Below are positions 1-7,620 of a stretch of DNA of 18,998 nt, in pieces. This DNA comes from CAIKZJ01 sp964626015 (GTDB lineage Bacteria; Bacteroidota; Ignavibacteria; Tepidaquicellales; Tepidaquicellaceae), in contig CAZVCC010000059.1 of assembly GCA_964626015.1 (NCBI GenBank), positions 1 to 18,998 on the forward strand, in the 5' to 3' direction. The translations under genes were made by a program, and so were the position numbers. Numbering within the stretch: position 1 is the stretch's first letter; each line of letters starts with the position of its first letter. The notes below the pieces were generated by a model. The model had not been told where the DNA came from, did no database searches, and saw only the letters and a program-made list of their open reading frames with translations.

Positions 1-3000
1 AAGAAGAAGCTCTTAGCGGCGATATGGGATTTAAAATGTTGGCAAATAATAATTACACAATGCAGGTAACAATGACCTGTGTCTCAATACCATTTGAAGG
101 ATTAACTAATCCAAGGGACCAATTTAAACCATATAATAGAGTTGGGAAGGTCCAAAATGGCAGCATCTGGCGATTCTTCACAGACCAAAATACACTCGGG
201 GCAGAGAGGAATATTTATAAAATATCTTCAAATATGCTAAACTATAATGATGTTTTTGATTTAATGCATTCGTCCGGGTCGGAATTCGAAGCAAGTATTA
301 ATTATGTATATGGTTATGCAAAATATTTGGTCGAAGTAAATATATATTATAATGATGTTTTATCGGAAAAATATAAATATTATTACAATACACTCGACAG
401 TAAATTTGGAGGTAAAGATACGTTGACCGATTCTACTTATTATATAGGTGATTTGTACGTACGATATAACACCTCATTACCTTCTGAAAGAAGGTTGGAA
501 ATATTTAAAGATGTCAGATCCGGCGTACCTAACCCGGGACTTATACCGATTGATACAATTTCTACATCTGATACATTGAACGATGGAACACCGAAGAAGG
601 AATTGAAAGTCTGGGAGATTAAATACCCTTCAAGTTCATTTCCCGAAGAACAAAATTTCTATGCAAGTACAACACCGTTCGGATTAAGACCGGAGATAAT
701 AGAAGATCAGAAATTATCAGAATATATTATTGGAACAAAAGTTGTTTTTGATACAGTTTATAACAACAAAGATAATCCTCCAAATAAAACAGATACAATT
801 GGATATAACACAAGAAATGATAATACTTATTATATGTATTATACGAATCCACCGGTGGGATTTAATGATTCCGGGAATACATATACAACAACGGCTTGGG
901 TTGTAGATATTAATGATGCTCAAAAGGGTATTACGTTAATTGCAGACTCTTCAACCACCTTAGAGTTTAAGAAAAATAAGAAATTATGGATTAATGGTAC
1001 TGGTGACGAAAACATCCATGATATTTTAAAACTAAGAGAAAACTCGAAAATAATTCATTTTGAAAATTCAGGATTATACGCTTTTCGATACGGTAAAATA
1101 ATTGATGAAGGATGCAATATTACATGGGCGCCAAATACAATCCACAGGGCTTACCAAAACACGGAGTTTGAATATAAAGGTACAGAGCATATTGTAAACA
1201 ATGGAGGCAAAGTTCAAATAGACGGAAATGCAAAACTATCACTCGCTGCTAATACAACATTAACATTCGACGGCAACAATACAAACCTTGAATTAAATCC
1301 CAACTCCATAGTCCAGCTTGGCGAAAACGCCAAAATAGAATTCAAAAACGGAGCATACCTCATAGCAGACGGCAGCTCCATTTCTTCAGTTCAAGGCAGC
1401 CACGGAGGGGGAATATTACTGGAAAATGCCGGTGAGCAGACTTCAATAACAAACTGTACATTTACTAACTTGAGGAATTCAATATTCGTGAAGAATACTG
1501 ATGCGGGGTATTTCGGTGCTTTCAAGAATATAAGTAATAACACATTTTATACTGATGCAAGCTGTAACTACGTAATCGAAACAAAGAATGCAGCCAACAT
1601 AACCATCTCGAACAATCATGTATATATGACTCAGGGTAAAGGAGTAGGCATTCTTATGCGGTATTATATAAACGAAGGCAACGAAGAAACTCCCTCCACA
1701 TCTTATGCAGTCAACGTAATGGGAAATGAAATCTCAAACGGAGTGGTTTCAGCTGCCTTTATTTCGTTTACTAATTCTTACCCTTATGTTAATTTCAAAT
1801 ACAATAATTGTTACGGTAATATTTCAAGCACAAATGTCGCATACAGACAGTCGCACGGAAATATAAAAAATAATATTTTATCAAACACCTCCGGGAAGAA
1901 TCTTGACCTGATACAGGCAAATCCTGACGTGCTTTCAAACACGTTTTATTCATATATAATGAACCTTACGAATAATGATTCTTATCCGATTTTTGCCCCT
2001 GTATCATCCACCACCGACGGAGGTTGGGTATGGAGAGGCGGCAAAAACACAATAAGCAGTACTTCTAACGGAAATATTTATTTCAACAATGGAAATGTCT
2101 TGCTAGACTGGGGGCAAAACTATTTTTCAAAAAGTTATAGCCATTTTCATTTGCAGGGACGAATAAACGAACCCTCAGGAGTGTATTATGTACGAAACAA
2201 TTGTTTTAATGGTAGCCATGACCCGAGCTCTTCATTAAGAGACTATTATTCGGATACTACTGTTGTAATCCCGTATTACACAGGTTCATATATTAATTGT
2301 AGTATTTCAACTGATGCAGGAACAATATGGTCAATAGATGACCTTGGAAACGGATTCTATGATACTTTGTACAGAACTAATGATAATTCCGGATATCAGC
2401 CCGAAGAGGATGAGGGCTTATACTCATCCGCTATTGAAAAAATGCTTAATGACGATAATTACGGAGCAGTTTCTACTTTTAAAACATTAATTAATCTTTA
2501 TCCTCAAAGTTCATACACTGAAGCCTGTATATACGATATGTACGACTGTTACCTGAAGCTCGATACCTCTGCAAATCAAACAACGCACGATATTTTGTAT
2601 TCCGACCTGAAATACTTCCTTGACTCAAGAATTGAATCAGGCTTGTACAGCGATGAGTTCAATTTAAACGCGTACAACATAACAGTGATGTGTCTGGCAT
2701 CAATATCGCAATACTACGAAGCAATGTCGGGGTATGAATTCATAGCACTTTATCATCCCGATGATTATCTAAGTTTTCTTGCCAGCTGGGATTATGCCGA
2801 AATAGAAGACCTGATGAACGGCTCGGGCGGAATTTCAAGCAAAGAAGAAAACTTGACACAGGAAGAGTACTATAAGAAGCTGAAAAAGAGAATAGATAGA
2901 AAGATTAACGAAGATCCTGTGAAGAAAATGGTAAAGAAATCGTTTGATAGAACAAAAGCAGCGAAAATCTCAAAGATTGAGAAAGATGCTATGTCAAGAA

Positions 3001-3464
3001 CAAACAGCAATGAAACCGCAAAACAGGAAATTGCAAAAATGAAATCGAAGTACGAAGAAGCAAAGATGAAAGCAGTTTCTATAATGCGTACTTCAAAATC
3101 CTTAACGAGAGAAGAAAAAGACAGGAAACAAATAGAAGACATACTTCTCACAAGAACAGAGGAAAGCAAGGAAATAGCAGCATTCAGCAATATAGTCCCG
3201 TCTGAGTTTAGTCTCTCACAGAATTATCCGAACCCATTTAATCCTGTTACTAAAATAAACTTTGCATTGCCAAAACAGGGATTTGTAACTCTGAAAATTT
3301 ATGACGTCACGGGCAGAGAAATTAAAACCCTCGTGAATGAAGTAAAGCAGGCAGGATATTACACCGTTGACTTCAACGGCTCTCATCTAAGCAGCGGAGT
3401 TTATTTCTATAAAATCCAATCAGGTGATTTTTCAAGCGTAAAGCGTATGGTGCTTATCAAATGA
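1..3464 (+). CDS. T9SS type A sorting-domain protein with parallel beta-helix (5' truncated by window edge)
   Basis: The reading frame is already open at the left edge (first whole codon at position 3, encoding EEALSGD before the ATG at 24), so the true start and signal peptide lie upstream. Numbering from the Met at 24: residues about 1-310 are Tyr/Asn-rich with no recognised fold; about 310-785 are a repetitive Asn/Gly/Ser-rich region typical of right-handed parallel beta-helix surface proteins; about 800-930 look like alpha-helical TPR-type repeats (for example AVSTFKTLINLYPQS); about 940-1050 are a highly charged Lys/Glu coiled coil; about 1058-1146 are a type A sorting domain (SQNYPNPFNPVTKI, then IYDVTGREIKTL, GVYFYKI, ending KRMVLIK). 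Such domains direct export through the type IX system to the cell surface or medium. The specific function is unknown. No T9SS machinery gene is in the window. The sorting domain call is very secure; the helix and helical-repeat calls rest on sequence character. Confidence 0.9.
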   Translation, partial: EEALSGDMGFKMLANNNYTMQVTMTCVSIPFEGLTNPRDQFKPYNRVGKVQNGSIWRFFTDQNTLGAERNIYKISSNMLNYNDVFDLMHSSGSEFEASINYVYGYAKYLVEVNIYYNDVLSEKYKYYYNTLDSKFGGKDTLTDSTYYIGDLYVRYNTSLPSERRLEIFKDVRSGVPNPGLIPIDTISTSDTLNDGTPKKELKVWEIKYPSSSFPEEQNFYASTTPFGLRPEIIEDQKLSEYIIGTKVVFDTVYNNKDNPPNKTDTIGYNTRNDNTYYMYYTNPPVGFNDSGNTYTTTAWVVDINDAQKGITLIADSSTTLEFKKNKKLWINGTGDENIHDILKLRENSKIIHFENSGLYAFRYGKIIDEGCNITWAPNTIHRAYQNTEFEYKGTEHIVNNGGKVQIDGNAKLSLAANTTLTFDGNNTNLELNPNSIVQLGENAKIEFKNGAYLIADGSSISSVQGSHGGGILLENAGEQTSITNCTFTNLRNSIFVKNTDAGYFGAFKNISNNTFYTDASCNYVIETKNAANITISNNHVYMTQGKGVGILMRYYINEGNEETPSTSYAVNVMGNEISNGVVSAAFISFTNSYPYVNFKYNNCYGNISSTNVAYRQSHGNIKNNILSNTSGKNLDLIQANPDVLSNTFYSYIMNLTNNDSYPIFAPVSSTTDGGWVWRGGKNTISSTSNGNIYFNNGNVLLDWGQNYFSKSYSHFHLQGRINEPSGVYYVRNNCFNGSHDPSSSLRDYYSDTTVVIPYYTGSYINCSISTDAGTIWSIDDLGNGFYDTLYRTNDNSGYQPEEDEGLYSSAIEKMLNDDNYGAVSTFKTLINLYPQSSYTEACIYDMYDCYLKLDTSANQTTHDILYSDLKYFLDSRIESGLYSDEFNLNAYNITVMCLASISQYYEAMSGYEFIALYHPDDYLSFLASWDYAEIEDLMNGSGGISSKEENLTQEEYYKKLKKRIDRKINEDPVKKMVKKSFDRTKAAKISKIEKDAMSRTNSNETAKQEIAKMKSKYEEAKMKAVSIMRTSKSLTREEKDRKQIEDILLTRTEESKEIAAFSNIVPSEFSLSQNYPNPFNPVTKINFALPKQGFVTLKIYDVTGREIKTLVNEVKQAGYYTVDFNGSHLSSGVYFYKIQSGDFSSVKRMVLIK

Positions 3465-3496
3465 TTCTGAATTAATAACTCTTAAATCAACAAAAT

Positions 3497-3526
3497 AAGA
3501 ACCCGCAGAAACATCCGCGGGTTCTT
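3497..3526 (+). terminator. Rho-independent-type terminator after the T9SS protein
   Basis: There is a perfect 10-bp stem, AAGAACCCGC pairing with GCGGGTTCTT, around a 10-nt loop, 32 bp after the stop codon of the T9SS cargo gene. The tail (GAATTTTAAAA) is only moderately U-rich. The complementary strand also gives a hairpin followed by TTATTTTG, so it may work in both directions. Confidence 0.75.
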
Positions 3527-3642
3527 GAATTTTAAAATGGATTTATCCTTAACCAAATTAAAGCTATTGATATGTCATTTAACATAGGTAAAGAAACCAA
3601 CTGTAGTGTCTCACTAATTGATTAAATTAATATTGGTAATAA

Positions 3643-3669
3643 AAAAAGCCCGTGATAAACGGGCTTTTT
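3643..3669 (-). terminator. Bidirectional terminator downstream of rpmA
   Basis: AAAAAGCCCG pairs with CGGGCTTTTT around a 7-nt loop. On the minus strand it lies 21 bp beyond the rpmA stop and is followed by an unbroken U-run, so it should end the rplU-rpmA transcript. The U-rich arm on the plus strand makes it symmetric, so it also insulates against readthrough from the left. The roughly 115 bp between this hairpin and the one at 3497-3526 hold nothing I recognise. Confidence 0.85.
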
Positions 3670-3690
3670 ATTTATAAAAACAAATTGCTC

Positions 3691-3945
3691 TTATTCTACG
3701 GGTAGTACGTTAAGAATTTTTCTTCCCTGTTTGTCGGTAAACTTCACCTTGCCGTCAATCAAAGCAAAGATTGTGTAATCCTTTCCGAGTCCAACGTTTT
3801 TTCCGGGAATGAATTTTGTACCTCTTTGTCTGACGAGAATATTTCCTGCTTTAACAACTTCTCCGCCAAACTTTTTAACACCGAGTCTCTGAGAGTTTGA
3901 ATCGCGGCCGTTTTTAGAGCTGCCTAATCCTTTTTTATGTGCCAT
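3691..3945 (-). CDS. rpmA: 50S ribosomal protein L27
   Basis: Bacterial large-subunit protein L27; its N-terminal tail reaches toward the peptidyl-transferase centre. The 84-residue protein has the family length and the diagnostic N-terminus MAHKKGLGSSKNGRDS, followed by QRLGVKKFGGEVVKAGNILVRQRG and KFIPGKNVGLGKDYTIFAL. The start begins directly at MAHKK, with no N-terminal extension of the kind that is proteolytically removed in Firmicutes. It lies 13 bp after rplU on the same strand, the almost universal rplU-rpmA arrangement, and is followed by a strong terminator. No Shine-Dalgarno sequence precedes the ATG; the 5' flank is A/T only. Identification is certain. Confidence 0.98.
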   Translation of the reverse strand: MAHKKGLGSSKNGRDSNSQRLGVKKFGGEVVKAGNILVRQRGTKFIPGKNVGLGKDYTIFALIDGKVKFTDKQGRKILNVLPVE

Positions 3946-3958
3946 AACTTATAATTTA

Positions 3959-4267
3959 TTAATTTATTTTATCAATTTGAACTTTTGTATACTGTTGTTT
4001 ATGACCTTTTCTAACCTTGTAGCCTTTTCTTCTTTTCTTTTTGAAAACTATAATCTTTTCATCTTTTACGTGGTCCAAAATAGTAGCTTCAACGTTATGA
4101 TTCAATACAGGAGTTCCGACTTCGATAGCTTTAGCGTCGGGGGAAAAAATAAGAACTTTGTCAAAATTAACTTTAGCACCTTTTTCACCTGAAACTTTAG
4201 GTATAAATAGAGTCTGTTTTTCCTGAACCTTGTATTGTGAGCCTTTTATGTCAACGATTGCAAACAT
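3959..4267 (-). CDS. rplU: 50S ribosomal protein L21
   Basis: Large-subunit protein L21, which binds 23S rRNA. The 102 residues match the family length. The N-terminus MFAIVDIKGSQYKVQE and the basic C-terminal signature KKKRRKGYKVRKGHKQQYTKV (quoted from about residue 76) are diagnostic. It is first in the rplU-rpmA operon and is preceded by a candidate promoter at 4297-4325 that would leave a short leader of about 25 nt. There is no Shine-Dalgarno sequence before the ATG (AATATCGAAAA flank). Identification is certain. Confidence 0.98.
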   Translation of the reverse strand: MFAIVDIKGSQYKVQEKQTLFIPKVSGEKGAKVNFDKVLIFSPDAKAIEVGTPVLNHNVEATILDHVKDEKIIVFKKKRRKGYKVRKGHKQQYTKVQIDKIN

Positions 4268-4296
4268 TTTTCGATATTATGATTTATAAAACATAT

Positions 4297-4325
4297 AATA
4301 TAACAATTTTTGACCTTAAATTCAA
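4297..4325 (-). promoter_or_regulatory. Candidate promoter for rplU-rpmA
   Basis: Read on the minus strand, TTGAAT (4325-4320) is followed after exactly 17 nt by TATATT (4302-4297), close to the general sigma-70 pattern. Transcription would start near 4290, about 23 nt before the rplU ATG. The region is very AT-rich, so chance matches are likely. Confidence 0.4.
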
Positions 4326-4337
4326 AACATATATAAA
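4310..4337 (+). promoter_or_regulatory. Candidate promoter for the GNAT acetyltransferase gene
   Basis: TTGACC (4310-4315) is followed after 16 nt by TATAAA (4332-4337). It interlocks with the opposite-strand rplU promoter candidate, so the two polymerases would compete. It would leave an untranslated leader of about 100 nt before the ATG at 4441, in which I see no clear structure. Confidence 0.35.
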
Positions 4338-4440
4338 TCCCCGTGAAATAAAAATAAGAATCAAAAACTTTAGTAAATAGTAATTAATTTCAAAAATCGG
4401 GATATTTAAAGGCAATCGTCAATTTTAAGAATCAATAAGA

Positions 4441-5283
4441 ATGAAAAGTGAATATGTAATAAGAAATGCCGCATTATCCGAAATAAGTATTTTTACGGAT
4501 TATGCGAGAAAAGAGGGCTGGAATCCGGGTCTGAATGACGGAATGTCATTTTGGGAAGCGGATAATAAGGGCTTTTTGGTCGGTCTGCTTGATAACATTC
4601 CGATAGCAACGATATCATGCGTAAAATATGACAATAATTTTGCTTTTATGGGATTTTATATAGTCCGCAGTGAATACAGAGAACATGGATACGGGATAAA
4701 AATCTGGAACGAAGCACTTGAGTACGCAGGCGATATCAACATCGGATTAGATGGTGTGCTTGCACAACAAAAAAACTATGAAAAGTCGGGTTTCAAACTG
4801 GCTTATAACAACATCAGGTATGAGGGAATAAATAATGTTGTTTCGGGTTTAGATAAAACAGTCGATTTTAATGAGAGTATTTTCGGCGAACTAAACTCTT
4901 ATGACAGCAAACATTTTTTATCTGACAGAAGAAGTTTTTTAAAAGTCTGGTTTAAGAATGCAAAATCTGTAAAAGTGAAACAGCAGGGAAGCAAAGCAAT
5001 AGGTTATGGAGTAATAAGGGAATGTTTCAGCGGTTATAAGATAGGACCTGTTTTTGCGAATGACAAAAATACAGCGGAAGAAATAATTACTGACCTGTTA
5101 AAATCAATACCCATAGGTAAAAAGTTTTATCTTGATGTACCGGCAGTTAATCACCCAGCTGTAAGAATATGCGAAAAGATGTACATGAAAAAAGTGTTTG
5201 AAACAGTGAGGATGTACAACAAGTACATTCCTGATATACCAGTTAATAACGTATTTGGTATTACATCGTTTGAGCTTGGTTAA
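4441..5283 (+). CDS. GNAT family N-acetyltransferase, YitH/HolE-type double-domain
   Basis: A 280-residue protein with an N-terminal GNAT fold (about 1-130) and a second C-terminal GNAT-like domain (about 150-270, Acetyltransf_18 type). The acetyl-CoA-binding loop is visible as YIVRSEYREHGYG (R80, G83, G85). Motifs EGWNPGLNDGMSFW (25-38), GFLVGLLD (44-51) and NIGLDGVLAQQKNYEKSGF (100-118) are characteristic of this subgroup. It should transfer an acetyl group from acetyl-CoA to an amine, but the substrate cannot be told from sequence. It is transcribed alone, away from rplU, and ends 13 bp from the convergent marC-family gene. No Shine-Dalgarno sequence precedes the ATG. The family call is strong and the substrate is unknown. 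Confidence 0.9.
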   Translation: MKSEYVIRNAALSEISIFTDYARKEGWNPGLNDGMSFWEADNKGFLVGLLDNIPIATISCVKYDNNFAFMGFYIVRSEYREHGYGIKIWNEALEYAGDINIGLDGVLAQQKNYEKSGFKLAYNNIRYEGINNVVSGLDKTVDFNESIFGELNSYDSKHFLSDRRSFLKVWFKNAKSVKVKQQGSKAIGYGVIRECFSGYKIGPVFANDKNTAEEIITDLLKSIPIGKKFYLDVPAVNHPAVRICEKMYMKKVFETVRMYNKYIPDIPVNNVFGITSFELG

Positions 5284-5296
5284 TTCTATTATAATT

Positions 5297-5923
5297 CTAA
5301 AGTAACTTCAGAGAAATAATGCCTTCGTAAATAAGCTGGACAGCTATAGCGAGTATAAAAAATCCCATTATTCTGCTAAGAACTCCAATACCCGTATTTC
5401 CGAGAATCTTAAAAAGTTTTGTGGATAGAATCAGCAGAACATAAACAATAACCCCTATAAGAAAAATACCTATACAAAATCCGAGGTAGTAATCGATAGA
5501 AGTGATTGACTTTGCAGAAGTTAAACCGATAGCAGCACCAATAGAACCGGGACCGCTAAGGACGGGCATTGCCATAGGAGTGAATGAAATATCTTGTTTT
5601 TCATTCAGCTCCTGAGTTTCGTCTGTTGAAAGCTTACTCTTATTCGTAACCATTTCCCATGCAGTATGAGCAACAATTAACCCTCCGGCTACTTTTAGCA
5701 CTGCGAGGTTTATACCGAAAAATTCAAGCAGAAGTTTACCCATAAAAAGAAATACTACAAGAATAGCAACTACGCTAATTGCAGTTTTCAGCGACATCTG
5801 CCTTCTGTACGCTTCATCGCTGTTAGCGGTTAAGGTACAGAATAGAGGCACGCCGCCAACAGGATTTACGAGCGGGAACAGCGTTATAAAAGCTATCGAA
5901 GCAGAATGCAAAAATACTTCCAT
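5297..5923 (-). CDS. MarC family integral membrane protein
   Basis: A 208-residue inner-membrane protein of the MarC (UPF0056) family with about six hydrophobic segments. Family signs are LFPLVNPVGGVPLF near the N-terminus (NPVG at 20-23), an internal MPVLSGPGSIGAAIGL motif at the start of the second half, and GVLSRIMGFFILAIAVQLIYEGI at the C-terminus. Length is standard. Family members are annotated variously as antibiotic-resistance or transport-related, but the molecular role is not settled, so I do not assign one. It follows the yqgE gene on the same strand by 79 bp of AT-rich DNA and may be cotranscribed with it. Its 3' end is only 13 bp from the opposing GNAT gene, with no terminator between them. 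Confidence 0.92.
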   Translation of the reverse strand: MEVFLHSASIAFITLFPLVNPVGGVPLFCTLTANSDEAYRRQMSLKTAISVVAILVVFLFMGKLLLEFFGINLAVLKVAGGLIVAHTAWEMVTNKSKLSTDETQELNEKQDISFTPMAMPVLSGPGSIGAAIGLTSAKSITSIDYYLGFCIGIFLIGVIVYVLLILSTKLFKILGNTGIGVLSRIMGFFILAIAVQLIYEGIISLKLL

Positions 5924-6002
5924 TAGATTTTGAATTTTATTACAATAATATACAAAAAATACTTAAAAGATTTGAGTTAGAATATAATTAATCGCAGTAA
6001 GA

Positions 6003-6563
6003 TTAATTAACAGAAGGGTCAACAGGGAAGCTTGCAATTGTGTTATACTCACCGCCCATTCTTTTGAGAGTTTCAGCCCAGATTTTATCGGGTTCTAAGT
6101 CGAAAATGAGTTCAGCTTCTGATTCAGTAACAATCCATGTATTTTCCTGAAGTTCGTCGTCAAGCTGTCCGGCACTCCATCCTGAATATCCGAGAAAGAA
6201 AATAAAATCACTCGGATTTAAACTTCCTGATTCAGCGAGAAGTTTAAGTGTATTAAAATTTCCGCCCCAGAAAATACCGTCACATATCTCAAGACCTCCT
6301 TCTATAATATCACCCGCTCTGTGAATGAAATTAACAATCTCAGTTTCGACAGGACCACCGAGCATAACCCTTGCGTCAAATTCGGGAAAGTCTTCGATTA
6401 ATTCGCTAAGTTTTCCTTCTACGGGTCTGTTTATAACAAATCCGAGAGAGCCGTTTTCGTTATATTCTGTCATGAAAATAACGGTTCTTGAAAAGAAATC
6501 CGACAAATGCGGTGCGGAAATTAATATTTTACCTGCATCAATTTTTGATTCTTTATGTCCCAT
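6003..6563 (-). CDS. yqgE: YqgE/AlgH family protein (UPF0301)
   Basis: A 186-residue soluble protein with the full set of YqgE/AlgH motifs: GKILISAPHL (11-20), RTVIFMTEYNENGSLGFVINRP, LGGPVE, IFFLGYSGWSAGQLDDEL and a conserved Trp soon after. The fold is known in the family but no biochemical activity is established. AlgH was named for an effect on alginate genes in Pseudomonas, which should not be carried over here. The ATG at 6563 is the only sensible start and has no Shine-Dalgarno sequence. The upstream 191-bp divergent gap to the HAD gene holds only AT-rich sequence and one weak 6-bp inverted repeat. Confidence 0.93.
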   Translation of the reverse strand: MGHKESKIDAGKILISAPHLSDFFSRTVIFMTEYNENGSLGFVINRPVEGKLSELIEDFPEFDARVMLGGPVETEIVNFIHRAGDIIEGGLEICDGIFWGGNFNTLKLLAESGSLNPSDFIFFLGYSGWSAGQLDDELQENTWIVTESEAELIFDLEPDKIWAETLKRMGGEYNTIASFPVDPSVN

Positions 6564-6754
6564 GTATCAATATATTAAAAAAACTTTAATATCTGAATGT
6601 AATAAAAAAGGTATTTTAGCGGTATTTTTATCATTAGAGGGTTTGAAGCCGCTAATTTCTGATGCTGTTTTAGATTTTAAAAGTTAATTTAAATAGCTAA
6701 ATTACCAATTAAACAATTTCTCCATAAATATAATAAATAAAATTAATCGTTTTA

Positions 6755-7603
6755 ATGCCCAATGACAAAATAAACGATAGACTTAAGAAAATTAAGCTTA
6801 TCGTATCAGATGTTGACGGATCGATAGCAGACAGCCAGAATGAGTTAGGTGAAGAAACAAAAGACCTTGTAAAAAAACTTGCGGCAAAAGACGTTAAAAT
6901 CACATTCGCAACCCAAAGAATTCACTCATCGGTAACCGGTTTTGCTGAAGAACTTGGTATTGACATACCTATAATTTCAATAAACGGGGCACTCATAAAA
7001 GACATTAAAGGCAATATACTTTCCAAATCTATTGTAGATCCAAAAATTGTTAAAAAGGCAATGGATTTTGCCGAAAAGTATTTTGTTAGAATAGCTCTGG
7101 TACATGAGGATGAGATTGTCTTTACTGAAAGCAATTCAGTACTTCGAGACTTTATGTACAGGCTCGGTGCAGATTACAGGCTTGTAGATTCATACGATAA
7201 ATACACCGACAACATTCTTGAGATAATAATGATGGGAAATGAAAAAAGTGTTGTACGGTATATACAGAAGAAAATAAATTTTCCATGGAAGTTGTTTCAC
7301 ACTGCAAAATATTTCCGTTCGAGTTCAAAACTTGGAGTTTATCATCTTGAAGTCAGAAAATCCGGGACATCGAAGAAAACGGGAATTCACAAGCTTGTTA
7401 AACATCTTGGTTATCATAAGAACCAGGTTGCTGTGATAGGGGACTGGTTCAACGACCGGGTTCTATTCGAATACGGCGGATTCAACGTTGCACTTCAGAA
7501 TGCAGTTGCAGAATTGAAGTTGATGGCTGATTATGTAACCGAGAAAACGAATGATGAAGACGGGGTAGCTGAGTTTCTTAAAATGGTTTACGATTCAAAA
7601 TAA
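6755..7603 (+). CDS. HAD-superfamily (IIB, Cof-type) hydrolase
   Basis: A 282-residue cytosolic phosphatase of the HAD-IIB/Cof group. Motif I is SDVDGSIADS (nucleophile D19, acid/base D21), motif II is FATQR (T53), motif III lysine lies in SKKTGIHKL (about 207-213) and motif IV is GDWFND (D230, D234). A C2-type cap domain occupies about residues 85-200. Motif IV has Trp where the family usually has Gly (GDGxND), and motif I has Ser for the common Thr; both are tolerated variants. Relatives dephosphorylate sugar phosphates, pyridoxal phosphate or flavin precursors, and the substrate cannot be inferred. The perfect TATAAT at 6729-6734 might be a -10 box but has no good -35. The FTCD gene follows after 17 bp, suggesting cotranscription. 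Confidence 0.9.
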   Translation: MPNDKINDRLKKIKLIVSDVDGSIADSQNELGEETKDLVKKLAAKDVKITFATQRIHSSVTGFAEELGIDIPIISINGALIKDIKGNILSKSIVDPKIVKKAMDFAEKYFVRIALVHEDEIVFTESNSVLRDFMYRLGADYRLVDSYDKYTDNILEIIMMGNEKSVVRYIQKKINFPWKLFHTAKYFRSSSKLGVYHLEVRKSGTSKKTGIHKLVKHLGYHKNQVAVIGDWFNDRVLFEYGGFNVALQNAVAELKLMADYVTEKTNDEDGVAEFLKMVYDSK

Positions 7604-7620
7604 ATATAATTATATTTTAA

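Noticed and set aside
2870..3190. 106-residue minus-strand frame inside the T9SS gene
   Set aside because: Antisense shadow of the Lys/Glu-rich coiled coil, which gives Phe/Ser/Leu-rich reverse translation.
6618..6655. TAGCGG/CCGCTA inverted repeat in the yqgE-HAD gap as a riboswitch or terminator
   Set aside because: Only 6 bp of pairing across a 26-nt loop, with no U-tract and no recognised aptamer elements.
6325..6687. 120-residue plus-strand frame opposite yqgE running into the intergenic gap
   Set aside because: Most of it is antisense to a clear YqgE family protein, and the tail shows no motif.
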